This document shows positions 23,815 to 34,600 of a stretch of DNA of 64,000 nt, piece by piece; position 1 is the first letter of the stretch, and every line of letters begins with the position of its first letter. The translations under genes were made by a program, and so were the position numbers. A model generated the notes under the pieces. It was not told where the DNA came from and made no database searches. It was given only the letters and a program-made list of their open reading frames with translations. Source of the DNA: Branchiostoma floridae (lineage: Eukaryota; Chordata; Leptocardii; Amphioxiformes; Branchiostomatidae); assembly GCF_000003815.2 (NCBI RefSeq), contig NC_049997.1:4893352-4957351 (forward strand), written 5' to 3'.

Positions 23815-24636
23815 TCAAAAGGGACAGATGAAAGAACAAAGAAACTCTAGTTCTTGTACGACGATATCCTCGGCTGGGTGAATGGCATCTTCATGCCAGT
23901 GCTGTGCAATGGTCATTTCCCAGGCATCTACAAGAACAACGTTCATCCCGCGGAACATTTCTCTCATTATCAAGTCCAGCTTGTGTGCCAGCCAATCCCC
24001 AATGATCAGCTCATTGTTGCCCTGACACGTATTTGCGGACTTGATGACCACCAGAGTTTCAGGACTCCTGTGTAGTAAACGATCTATTGCAGCACGGACG
24101 GCTTCCATTCTTTTCCTGTAGACCTCTACAGGGTACGAGGTGAAATGTGCCCACATAGTGATACATATCACATCGTTCGGTCCTCCATCCATTTCATCGA
24201 TGATGTTAGCGACGTATTTGAGGTGAAACGTCCGAGTAAAAGGACAACGACGAGGCGGTCCGTGTGTACGATAGTTTAATGTTATTTTATTAACAGGATC
24301 TCGGGCGAGCAATGGTCCAGTGTTGTGTATGGCCTCTGGGATAAGTGTTTCTTTCATTTCCAAGATTCTAACCAAATGTTCCCACCACTGCCGTATGGTA
24401 GAGTCACCCATTAAATACAAAGTTTTCCCCTTCAGGCATTGCTGCCAGCCGGCCTGGCTGGAGAAATGTCTGTTCTTACAGACGAGAGAGTTCCACACGC
24501 CGTCCCGATAGAACCCAGATATCTGTGGAGTGGACAGTCCCTGGACACACCGTGTGCGATTGGCCAAAGGATCTCGCCCTGTGTTAAAAAGTAGAATGCC
24601 ACATGTCATATCCAGTACCCATATGCTCCCGTTGTG
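23815..24636 (-). CDS. NXPE-like A exon 4: PC-esterase domain
   Basis: From the acceptor CCAG|CACAACGGG to TGA at 23815-23817. From ATG 24609 it is open for 264 codons. Key residues visible are the S in 'YLMGDSTIRQW' and D and H in 'HEDAIHP'. Cysteines flank the domain (CGIL, CVQG, VCKNRHF, QQCLKG). The exon is about 85% like the B exon. The reading frame after the predicted splice is shifted by one base relative to this frame. Confidence 0.85.
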   Translation of the reverse strand, partial: HNGSIWVLDMTCGILLFNTGRDPLANRTRCVQGLSTPQISGFYRDGVWNSLVCKNRHFSSQAGWQQCLKGKTLYLMGDSTIRQWWEHLVRILEMKETLIPEAIHNTGPLLARDPVNKITLNYRTHGPPRRCPFTRTFHLKYVANIIDEMDGGPNDVICITMWAHFTSYPVEVYRKRMEAVRAAIDRLLHRSPETLVVIKSANTCQGNNELIIGDWLAHKLDLIMREMFRGMNVVLVDAWEMTIAQHWHEDAIHPAEDIVVQELEFLCSFICPF

Positions 24637-27502
24637 CTGGCATTGGAAAGACGTCAGCCAATCAGATACTCCTCCTTCTTTTGTTTTAAGGAGGGAAACT
24701 TACCAACCAATCAAACGGCCTCTTAACAGTAAAAGACGACATGATAGGTCGATAGAGGGGAAGCATGTGATTGGCTGGCCACCACCCATCACAGATCGGT
24801 ATGGCGTGCAGACGACCTTCTCTGTCTTGAACTGAGCTAGTTTTTATCATCCCTCACTCCTACATACCTTGACATTTTGTGTCCGTAAATATATAATTTC
24901 ACATATGTCCTACCATCAATGAATAATGGAGGGAAGGTCACTTACCTTTTGTAACATTAAGTTGAGATGGAGATCCAGAAATCGACTTTTTCAGCGCTTT
25001 ATAGCCCCCGTGTCTGTGTTCAAAACGCAAAACGTTGTGAAAACTCCAGCGTACAGATTGGAATTTTCACACAAGGCTTAACATATCAGGCCACACTAGA
25101 TAAAATGTTCGAGGTGTCAGCAATAGTTTACATTATCGGTTTGAATTTTATCAGTTCCAGTTTGAATTAGGGATTCATTCCCTTTATAAAAGACTTTATA
25201 ACCACTACATATATGGTATTAGAGTAGAATATTGTTTATAACTGTTCATTGTCACTTGTATATCTACTATGTTTATACCATGTACTTGCAATTAGCCCTC
25301 GGACACGAACTTGCAAATAAACTCCCTATATGGAGTGTGTAGTGATGAATGTAAAATATGAACTACTCCAAAGCAGATATCTCAGCTACCATGCCATAAT
25401 TACCATTCCTGAAAATCAAAATAGTAGGTGCATTATTGTCATTTTTTCAAGTAGCTAATGAAGGGTTAATTAACCGTCCCGAGGTGTAACGACAAATGAA
25501 CATGGCCGAGGTATAGGCGGGTCATTAACGTTATTATCAAAGTCTTTTAATACAATATAATTGGCAATTACAAATTTCATTTTGAAATCAAATTCCCACA
25601 GAACATCGTAACATTTGCAATCTTGGCATTTCAAACCTTTTTAAAATCTTCTCTACTGTTCTGATGAGCATTCCTCCCTGTTGGGTGTGAACATTCCTCC
25701 CTGATGGGTGTCATTCTGATTGGTCAATGTTCTGTGACTTCTACCTCTGATTGGATAACGGTGATGGATGATTAACTGAACACAAATGTTTATTTACTTT
25801 AATGAAGTTTTTTGTGTTATAACCAATTAGAAATGGGGCCTTCTGATTGGTCAAAGTCGCCTGGCCATATAATGATAGTGCAATGTGACTTTCTATACCG
25901 GACTCGCGATTTCAACCAAACACAGTGTGCCACCTCTATTTCTGTTGACTTATCCCGATTTGAGCTTTACGTTGATTATAATATTTGTTCTTGTATTTAT
26001 GTATCATTATTTGATTATGATTATCATTGTTGATTTCAGTATGGCGGATGGTGGCACCTGTGCCGCCATACCCTCCATGTCATTGTACATGGAGAATCCT
26101 GATAAATAAATAAAAAATAAATAAATCTCTGTCGATAAATGTGTTGGGCTTAATGCACAGACGTTTTTACCGACAGCTGTTCAAATATATGAACATTGTC
26201 CGTTAAAGGCAACCTAAGCAATATCACATTGTTAAAAGTGGAAATATTCTGAATAAGGCAGTCTGTATAATATTGACATTTAATGCACTATTTTAGCACA
26301 TTTACATCATTATTTCATAAATTGACCCATTAAAAACAGCGCGGGAATGAGTTGCACAAGGATTCCAGATCAAGTCCTTTGGGGGGTACAATAATAAGGA
26401 ATATCTTCGTGCAACTTGTCTCTGTGCTGTTTTTAGCTGCTCAAAGTATCAAATTATGATGTAAATGTGAGAATACAATGCAGTAGATGTCAATATCATG
26501 CAGATTGCCTTATTCAGAATATTTCCACTTTGACGCTGTAATATTGCTTAGGTTGCCTTTAACATACCTGCCATACTGTTTTCCACCATGGACGTCTCTT
26601 TGCCAAAGTTCATCATAATAGCCTGATGTGTTACAAGAAATGTTGGCGGCTTTCTCACAATACCACCAGGCGCCTGCATGCGGGTCCGAGTAGTTACAAA
26701 CTGCACTGGTGTTCTTGAAGATGGCCGGGTCTACGTTACACTTGGTGTCGATCTTGTCGTCTCCAACTATGTACCGTTTTCGGAACATTACTAGGTCAAT
26801 AGGATTTTTGCGGATATTTCTTTCAATAACATCGATAGCCTGCCGTGGGTGGACCAGTTGAATTTTGATGGTGACCTCCCCCTCCCACAACAGTCGGAAC
26901 GTCGCCGTGTAAGTACCGTTCTGGTGGTCCGTTATGATACCGACTGCACCAGAACCTGCCTTCCCTTTCACTTTGGTAAGAATGGACGCCCGAAAGAAAT
27001 CGCCAATGTTTGTTACTGTGTTGTTTCTTGTATCTTTGGCAGAGATAACAATGTGTAACGTATCTCCGACAGAATATTGCCTGCCTGACTCAGGAGCCAA
27101 GGAAAACTTGAGCTGTTGCAAATAAACATCAGCAGAAAATGGTTTGGTCGTTTGTAACACCGGGTTCTCAGTTACAGCCGAATCATTCCACCTATTCCGA
27201 AATGAAGGTATGTCATTGGAAGATTTTGCCGGAATTCGAAACCATTGCATTTTCATCCTCTGTTGGCTGATCCAGTGGGGGTCCTATAAAGAAATCAAAG
27301 AAATGGCATTACTCGTTGTTTACTAGAAGGGTAAGAGGTGGTCGAGGAGTTTGAAAAATCTCAAGAAGTTTGATGTAAGTTTATAAAGTACCTTGTATAT
27401 GGTGTAATGCAGTAGTAATGTTGCAGTACCCAGAGCGAGTACTGTACCAAACCACCAGCGCCTTTGTCCACCCTCAAGCAATTTCCTTACACCGCTCGCC
27501 AT
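23815..27502 (-). CDS. NXPE family-like PC-esterase protein, paralog A (four exons; frame problem at exon 4)
   Basis: Predicted type II membrane protein: N-terminal signal anchor, neurexophilin-like domain, C-terminal GDSL/PC-esterase domain. NXPE proteins belong to the PC-esterase fold that acts on glycan or lipid acyl groups in the secretory pathway; the substrate here is unknown. Exons read on the minus strand are 27502-27392, 27283-26568, 25013-24946 and 24636-23815, all with GT/AG boundaries and phases 0, 2, 1. The catalytic GDS, and the D-x-x-H (DAIH) near the C-terminus, are intact. Compared with paralog B, exon 4 has one surplus base within its first 25 bases (gggagcatatggg versus agaagcatggg), so the spliced frame is not a multiple of three. 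Either the copy is a fresh pseudogene, an alternative acceptor upstream is used, or the base is an assembly error. The gene sits head-to-tail upstream of nothing else recognisable and downstream of paralog B. Confidence 0.75.
24946..25013 (-). CDS. NXPE-like A exon 3 (small)
   Basis: 68 bp, acceptor AACACAG|ACACGG, donor AAAAG|GTAAGTG, phase 2 to 1. It reads HGGYKALKKSISGSPSQLNVTK. It was found by its conservation with 32015-32076 and by exact phase agreement with the exons on either side; it is too short for ORF calling. Confidence 0.7.
25180..25560. other. Intron 2 of NXPE-like A, unique portion
   Basis: AT-rich. The sequence at about 25360-25520 and 25560-25790 resembles the B intron at about 37130-37480, the expected result of the tandem duplication. 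Confidence 0.5.
25880..26130 (+). mobile_element. Probable retroposon 3' end with (AAATA)n tail
   Basis: Ends with 'tgtacatggagaatcctgat' followed by AAATAAATAAAAAATAAATAAAT, resembling a non-LTR 3' terminus. No ORF2 residues are legible, so the class is inferred from the tail only. Confidence 0.4.
26207..26558. mobile_element. MITE with ~105-bp TIRs and TTAA target duplication
   Basis: The TIR AGGCAACCTAAGCAATAT… is matched by …ATATTGCTTAGGTTGCCT. TTAA flanks it at 26203-26206 and 26559-26562. In paralog B the same intron position has one TTAA followed by matching flank (37738-37741, TTAACGGA in both), i.e. the empty site. It lies at intron positions +6 to +9 from the exon 2 donor. It has no coding capacity. 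Confidence 0.85.
26568..27283 (-). CDS. NXPE-like A exon 2: neurexophilin-like domain
   Basis: 716 bp, acceptor TTTATAG|GACCCC, donor GGCAG|GTATGT, phase 0 to 2. It encodes a short Ser/Thr stem with a single VLQTTKPFSA unit. An Ig/filamin-like segment follows (FSLAPESGRQYSVGDTLHIV … GTYTATFRLLWEGEVTIKI). The cysteine-rich block characteristic of NXPE follows (CNVDPAIF…CNYSDPHAGAWWYCEKAANISC), and the exon ends at GGKQYG. Several N-x-S/T sequons suggest N-glycosylation. Confidence 0.85.
27392..27502 (-). CDS. NXPE-like A exon 1: signal anchor
   Basis: 37 codons from ATG 27502-27500. A short basic N-terminus (RKLLEGGQRR) is followed by a ~20-residue hydrophobic segment (WWFGTVLALGTATLLLHY), a type II signal anchor. 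The donor is AAG|GTACTT, phase 0. The same-length exon in paralog B supports the start. Upstream, 'ctcttttttgacag' may be the acceptor of a 5' UTR exon. Confidence 0.75.
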
Positions 27503-29318
27503 GTCCTTGTTGGGAGAGAACAAAGATTGCAACGTAAAACTTCCTCTGATTTCTGTCAAAAAAGAGTAAAGATGCGCAATACCTCAATCTTCTGGATCCA
27601 TCTACTTCTTGTGTTCGTGGATTTATCTACTTGCATCCGACCGGTGAATCGATTTTTATATCATCTATAACTGCACATAAGTACTATCCACAAAGATGGG
27701 CTTTCCTTAAGTGACCCGCTGACCGTATTACTCAGGACAAACAAACGTACACGTCCGGCACTCGCTCGAATGCCGAAACTTTTCAACCAGATCCTGTCAG
27801 AAATACACAACCTTTTATCTCAAATCCTTTCTATATGACATGGGGCAATAAAAGGCAATTTATCATCCACATAAGCACACGATTTTGGGGCCCAATTTAT
27901 ATTTTGGTAGGGATTCCTTGTGAGTGTCCACTCGGAGTAATACAGGAACGAGGCCCATTTTAGAATGGGCGGCTATGAGAGAGGCCAGCAATCAGCGACC
28001 CAGTACAAAAAGAAATGGCCAGCAAAAGTGCCAAAAAAGCCCATAGAGAGCCTGCTATGGAGGCTATGAGGGAATGACGTACAGTTAGTGGTATGATACC
28101 GTTGAAAGCCTACACATATATACATTATGTAGACGATTAACATCACAGGATACCACATACCAAATATCACCTTGATCCATTCAGAAGTTCTCAAGTTATG
28201 CTGACTAGAAATATCCAGAAATACAGACAGACACACCCGTACACAAAAGAAACAATACCTCCTTTTCGTGGAGGTAAAAAGAGAGAAAACCCGGATGTTT
28301 TCACCTGGGAAGTCTGCTACACACCATAACAATAAAATCATTCGAGATCTCATCATAAAATGTTTACATACAAAATATCAACCCAAGCCAGCGAGGCATT
28401 CTTGGATTATCCTGTTTACGGGGTACGGACGCCTAAACACACAGGGGGAAAACATAACCATTCGGGCGCAAAGGTACGTATTTAGGGTCTAACAAAAACT
28501 ACAAAAAAATAAGAAGAAAAATTACATGTGGTATGACAATGTTGAGAGCGTACATATTACATTGATATGGAGACGATGAATACCACAGAACCACAGTGAT
28601 ACCCCTGTGACATTATCCACGATCCTCTGGCGTATCGATGGAAGATCGGCCATATTTAAGACCGACTAGAGGGTTGAGCGTATTTTTTCACCTGAAAACC
28701 GTCCCTGTCACATATAAGCCATACTTTGTACCTTGTACAATTGTTGTGCAATAAACTTATTATAATAAGCGAGGCTCGTTCGATTGCCGCAGAATCGTGA
28801 TCGATTTTCGCCAAATGTGACAGGGGTACGGTATGAGGAGGATTTGTTGATTGTTGACAGTGCGGCAGCAAGCCGGACATATAAATACGAATGTTTACTA
28901 AAAAATTTGAATATGTCAAAGCTTAAGTCTACACATCTTCTATATACAGCGACGTGAATACGTCAAGGAAAGCGTTCCAAACGTATTGACCTAAAAGTGT
29001 TAACAAAAAATAAACTGTAAATGATATCCATATTGCGTCATCCATCCGAACTGTATACTGGGAAGCAGAAAATATAATTTTTATCTCGGAATAAACGATT
29101 AAAAATCCCTATTTAACCACTTATCAACTGGGAATACATTCTGCACCTAGCGATGGGTACTTGGGCGAAACCTGAATATTCTGTATTGACGTGTTGACAT
29201 TTTAATGACATGAAATGAAATAAAATAAAACTAAATAAGATAAGATTAAACAAAATCAAATCATGCAGTTAAATGGCGGAATGATTTTTTGTCAGCCATA
29301 ACAATAAAGGAATACTTC

Positions 29319-29377
29319 AAATACAATTCAATCTCTACAACTGATATTCATCCAGTTGTAGAGATTGAATTGTATTT
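29319..29377. repeat. Inverted repeat around a retroelement-like tail
   Basis: 'aaatacaattcaatctctac' and its reverse complement lie back to back. The right half ('gtagagattgaattgtattt') resembles 43535-43550, a possible remnant of one retroelement family. Confidence 0.6.
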
Positions 29378-29514
29378 GAATATTGCTTACCTGGATGTCT
29401 AACCTTCATAAACGTATAAAAGAATACTTCACATCCTGCTCTTCGTCGCAAAGTTCCGGTCGTCAGATTAGCATACAGCTAGTCCAGGCGGCAAACAGAT
29501 TAATGTTGTCGACA

Positions 29515-29640
29515 CGAGGGTTGGCCATTTCCGACAGGACACGAGGGTTGGCCACTGGCCCTCGTGTCCTGTCGGAAAGTTTCCGACAGGACACGAGGGT
29601 TGGCCAAAGCCGACAGGACACGAGGGTTGGCCAAATCCAG
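29515..29640. repeat. Direct and inverted copies of CCGACAGGACACGAGGGTTGGCCA
   Basis: Three direct copies and one inverted copy of the 24-base unit; paralog B has only one (40960-40982). Confidence 0.8.
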
Positions 29641-30363
29641 CGAGACGGTCAAGCGGACGGTCCGTGGGGATTGGAGTCGGTTAGCGACGTGGCACGACGG
29701 CAAACTAGCCAGGCTGCAAGGCACATTGGGTGATTGGCGTCGATTGACAACATGGCGGGATCACTGAAATTCAAATATAACTGCCAACTTGTCCAAAACA
29801 CGGGGATGTAAAGCGCAATCCTACCTTCCACGTGCAACCACCCCATCTGTCGAGATTGCACGATACTGCAGCACATGGCCCACCTAGATGATGCTGTGCA
29901 CATGAGTGACCCCAGTTATTGATGTTGCTACACTCTTAAAAATGATGCGGTCGTCTTCGGCAAAAGCCGAATACAAAAAAGTCTTTGCTGTGTTTGATAC
30001 TGCATCAATAGTACTATTGAAATGTGGACTCCAGTGTAAAGTGTAATATTGATGAAGGTCATATACATGAATTTATTTTTCTCGAGAAGGCTTTAGGACC
30101 AAAAGATTTCATAATCTACCTTCAGGAGCTGATATCGTATGTGTTCATCCGCATACGACCATTACTTATTTCTTTACACTTAACATCATCGTTTAATGGT
30201 ATGTTTGCTTTATTTGTTATTCATTATGTGGAATTAAGGGTTAATAACCCACCAGAGGTGCCAGTATATGATGTTAGAAAGCTGGGTCTTTGCTATAACC
30301 ACCGACTAAAACCACCGAGTGAGCGAAGCGAATGATAATATCGTTTATGTGTCTGGTTGTTAT

Positions 30364-30603
30364 ACACCCGATCCCTCGATCTCGGAAGTTAAGCAACGCG
30401 CGGTCCGGATAGTGCTTGGATGGGGGACCAACCAAGGACGTCCGGATTGCTGTAGCCTCACGAAGTTTTCCACGAAATCGTCTTCCGGGAGGGACGTAAA
30501 ACGGGGGTCCCGTGCTCGAGGAGGTGCCTCGACCACGTTAAACAGCCTCATTACTCATACTTTGGGTACCTACTGGCTGGCAAAATACACCAGATGATTA
30601 TTA
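30364..30603 (+). mobile_element. 5S rRNA-derived SINE, copy 1
   Basis: 240 bp. The head 'cccgatccctcgatctcgga' + 'agttaagcaacg' … 'tgcttggatgggggacc' contains the 5S rRNA internal promoter (A box, intermediate element, C box) with the first ~25 nt of 5S missing. The body includes 'gacgtaaaacgggggtcccgt' and ends 'caccagatgatta'. It is absent from the matching place in the B flank (about 41722), so it inserted after the duplication or was lost there. Confidence 0.85.
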
Positions 30604-30851
30604 TTATGATTATAGTGTTGGGTCTGATTTATTTTTCTGTCACACAATATCATTCTGTCACACTGGCACTGACAATCATTAAAATCAAAGATACCCTTTC
30701 ACCATAACCATATTATTTTTCAAAATGTAGAATTAAAAGTACAAATTGTTTAATCTCATACTCTTCCTTATGCGAAGCTGCAGTGTGCAAGGTGTCGGTA
30801 GCTTGAGGAATGAATCTACTCTACTATATATATAAACGGCAGATTCTAGGG

Positions 30852-31669
30852 TCACAAGGGACAGATGAAAGAACAAAGGAACTCTAGTTCTTGTACGATG
30901 ATATCCTGCGCTGGATGAATGGCATCTCTGTGCCAGTTCTGTGCATTGGTCATTTCCCAAGCATCTACAAGAACAACGTTCATCCCGCGGAACATTTCTC
31001 TCATTATCAAGTCCAGCTTGTGTGCCAACCAATCCCCGGAAATCAGCTCATTGCCCGTTTGCGTGTTTGCCGACTTGATGACCACCAGAGCTTCAGGACT
31101 CCTTTGTAGTAAACTTTCTATTGCAGCACGGACGGCTTCCATTCTTTTCCTGTAGACCTCTACAGGGTACGAGGTGAAATGTGCCCACATAGTGATACAT
31201 ATCACATCGTTCGGTCCTCCTTCCATTTCATCGATGATGTTAGCGACGTACTTGATGAGAGACGTCCGAATGAAACCCGTACGAAGAGGCGGTCCGTGGG
31301 TCCGAAAGTTTGCCGTTATGTCATTAACAGTATCTCGGGCGAGCAATGGTCCACTTTCGTGTATGGTCCCGGGAATCTGTGTTTCGGTCATATTCAAGAT
31401 TCTTACCAAATGTTCCCACCACTGCCGAATGGTAGAGTCGCCCATTAAATACAAAGTTTTCCCCTTCAGACATTGCTGCCAGCCGGCCTGGCTGGAGAAA
31501 TGTCTGTTCTTACAGACGAGAGAGTTCCACACGCCGCTCCGATAGAACCCAGATATCTGTGGAGTGGCCAGTCCCCGGACACACCGTCTGCGATTGGCCA
31601 AAGGATCTCGTCCTGTGTTAAAGAGTAGAATGCCACATGTCATATCCAGTACCCATGCTTCTCGTTGTG
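30852..31669 (-). CDS. NXPE-like B exon 4: PC-esterase domain
   Basis: 818 bp from acceptor AATGCCAG|CACAACGAG to TGA 30852-30854, entered in phase 1. It contains YLMGDSTIRQWW, the central GGPNDVICITMWAHF block, KSANT…GDW, and HRDAIHP near the end. A TTG-started longer frame (to 31694) is an artefact of the open sequence before the acceptor. Confidence 0.9.
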
Positions 31670-34600
31670 CTGGCATTGGAATGCCGTCAGCCAATCAGAT
31701 ACTCCTCTTTTTGTTTGAAGGAAACTTACCAACCAATCAACTGCCTCTTGACAATAAAAGGCGACACAATTGGTCGATATATACAGAAAGCATCTAAATA
31801 GGCTGTTCAATGGTGACGCAGCGAGAAACACACAACACAGGTCGGCATAGCATACAGACGACATTTTCTGTCTTAAACTTTTTACCGACATCCCTTACTC
31901 CTTTCTTTAAGTTTGAAGAATGTTTAAGAATGCAAGACTTTGACATTTTGTGTATTAAATATAAGTTTCTGGTATTTCATATTACCAAAAATTAATAGAA
32001 GGAATATGGCCTACCTTTTTGAACATTAATTACAGATGGAGATCCAGAAATTGTCTTTTTCAATGCACTGTTGCCCCTGTAACATTGGACAAATCACAAA
32101 ATGTTGGGGTGTAAAACTTTGATTTGCCTTATAACTAGGGATTCCATTATAACCATTCCATAAATGGCGTATACATGCTTGAATACGAACTGCACAAATT
32201 AAGATATCTCAGCTACCATGCCATAACTCCTATTCCTGAAAATGAAAATGGCTCCAGGTGTTTTTTCCATATAGTTAAAAAAGAGTAAATGGTAACCTTA
32301 TGTTTAATTTGATTTTGGAATGTATAAATACTCTTGAGATAATAAATATGATAATGATGTTGTTGTTTATTGTTGTTGTTTATTAAGAAACCTTTTAGCC
32401 CTTACGGGCTAATCTTCCAAGGTTCAATCAACATGAATCAACATTACAATCAACATGAATACATACATTTTTAAAAATACAACAATCACAGAGTATTTAC
32501 AATAGAGCACAGTGTCTAGGGGTCAGAGGTCTAGTTCTTGATCTTCTTGATCTTGATTGAGTACTGGACAACGCCCCTCAGTTGGGGCAAAGCGTCCAGG
32601 GGGAGTGCTGCGCCTTAATGTCCCCTGAGGCGTCGGAGAACTGCCTCCTTGAACTTTGGAGCGTCTGTGATCTCCGTGACCTCGTATGGTAGAGAGTTCC
32701 AATCTCTCACGGTTTGTGGGAAGAAGGAATGTTTGTAGCAGTCTTTGTGAAAAGGTAGAGCCTTGTAAGAATTTGGGTTTGAGTGTCGCGATTGGCGCGG
32801 TACAGGCTTTAGATGAGTTTCGACCGGTAGGGCTACTTTATGGTGTCTTGCTTTCTGTAAAATTGTTAATCTATTTGCTGTCCTTCTGTTGCGTAAAGTA
32901 TCCCACCCCAAATCAGAGACAAGTTTGGTGACTATCATAACTATGATACGAATTTGTGACAAATCTGGCCGCTCTTTTTTGAACGGACTCTAACTTAGCA
33001 ATGTGCTCTTTGTGGTATGGATCCCAGGCAGCGCTGGAATACTCTAAATGTGGTCTAACAAGGGATGTATATGCATTTGTTTTGACTGATTTGGGGCAGT
33101 TATAAAGATTGCGTCTCACAAAGCCTAACGTCTTGTTAGCCTTGGAAGCACTGTACTGTATGTGTTGTGACCAAGAGAGCTGGTTGTTGAGCGTGACTCC
33201 TAAGTATTTGTGGTTGTTAGTCTCGGCTAGAACATGACTTCCTAGTTTGTAGTCGTAGAGTTTAGGTTTACGTTTGTGGGTATAACGCATAACAAAACAT
33301 TTGTCCGGGTGTAATTTCATCTGCCATGTGTTTTGCCATGTATCTAATGTATTGATGTCCTCTTGTAAGAGGGTGTGATCTCTGTCACTGTTTATCTCCC
33401 TGTAAATGACGCAGTCATCCGCAAAGAGACGGATGTTAGAGTTGAGGTTGTCGGCTAAGTCATTAATGTACACTAAGAACAGTAGTGGTCCGAGCACGGT
33501 ACCCTGGGGCACTCCAGAGACTACCTCTGCCCACTCTGAGTGCTCTCCCCCAACTACCACTCTTTGTTTACGATTTTTGAGAAAATTAGAGATCCAGTGA
33601 AGTACCTTACCCCTAATACCATAATTTTGGAGTTTTAGGAGTAAGCGATCATGAGGTACTTTGTCAAAAGCTTTTGCGAAGTCGGTTATAATCATATCTG
33701 TTTGCGACCTGGTATCTAAAGAATGGGCTAAGTCAGTTGTAGTTAAAATAAGTTGGGTTTCACATGAACGCTTTTTCCTAAACCCATGCTGCTTGTCTGA
33801 TAATATAGAGTATTTGTCAAAATGATCCATCATCTGTGATTGCACTATGTGCTCCATAACCTTACTACAAACACATGTGAGAGAAACAGGACGGTAATTT
33901 GCAGGATCAGTCCTGTCCCCCTTTTTAAAGATGGGAGAGATATTGGCATGTAGCCATGGGGAAGGAATTTGACCAGTTTCAAGTGATTTCTGACAAATAA
34001 TAGTCAGAGCAGGGGCTAACTCAGCAGCTGCTAGTTTGAGGATCCTTGTTGGTAGGCCGTCTGGTCCACTTGCTTTGTGTGGATTCAGATCTTTCAGGAG
34101 TCTCCGTTCAGGTGACTCCGTTTACATTGATGGAAAAGTCAGGCATAGTGGGGATAGAACTACGGGGGAGGTGGGGCATGTGTTCATCCTCTCGTGTAAA
34201 GACAGAGCCATGAATTGGTTGTTAAGGATGTTATCTGTTTCTAGCTTACCTTTCTGCTTAAGACTAGGGATCCCAGTTGTATCCTGTTTTAAGTGTTTGA
34301 TGTGCGACCAAAACTTCTTGGGGGAATCAGAACATATAGAATTTACATATTTACGGTAGTTTTGTCTGGTAGTCTTTTTTGCTCGTTTGCGAATAGTGCG
34401 GAATTTAGTCAAGTTCTCGGTTGTTGGGTTTTTACGATAAGAGTTGTAGGCTCGCTGTTTTTTCTTATGTATTTTCCTAACCTTGTTGTTAATCCAAGGT
34501 GAAAAATTATTATTGTTTACAGTTTTGGATGGGACATATTTATCCATTACTATCTTGATTTTGTCCACAAATTCATTATAAAGCTCTTCTGTTGTGCAGT

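Larger units (their letters stand above)
27560..30350. other. Upstream flank of NXPE-like A, duplicated at 38900-41730
   Basis: Several blocks match the B flank in order: 28070-28180 with 40015-40125, 28255-28450 with 40195-40350, 29430-29770 with 40870-41150, 29800-30335 with 41160-41700. No exon is recognised. The 127-codon minus ORF at 27973-28356 is not conserved as a frame in the other copy. Confidence 0.6.

Noticed and set aside
27973..28356. 127-codon hydrophobic minus ORF
   Set aside because: Not conserved as a frame in the duplicated B flank, no domain.
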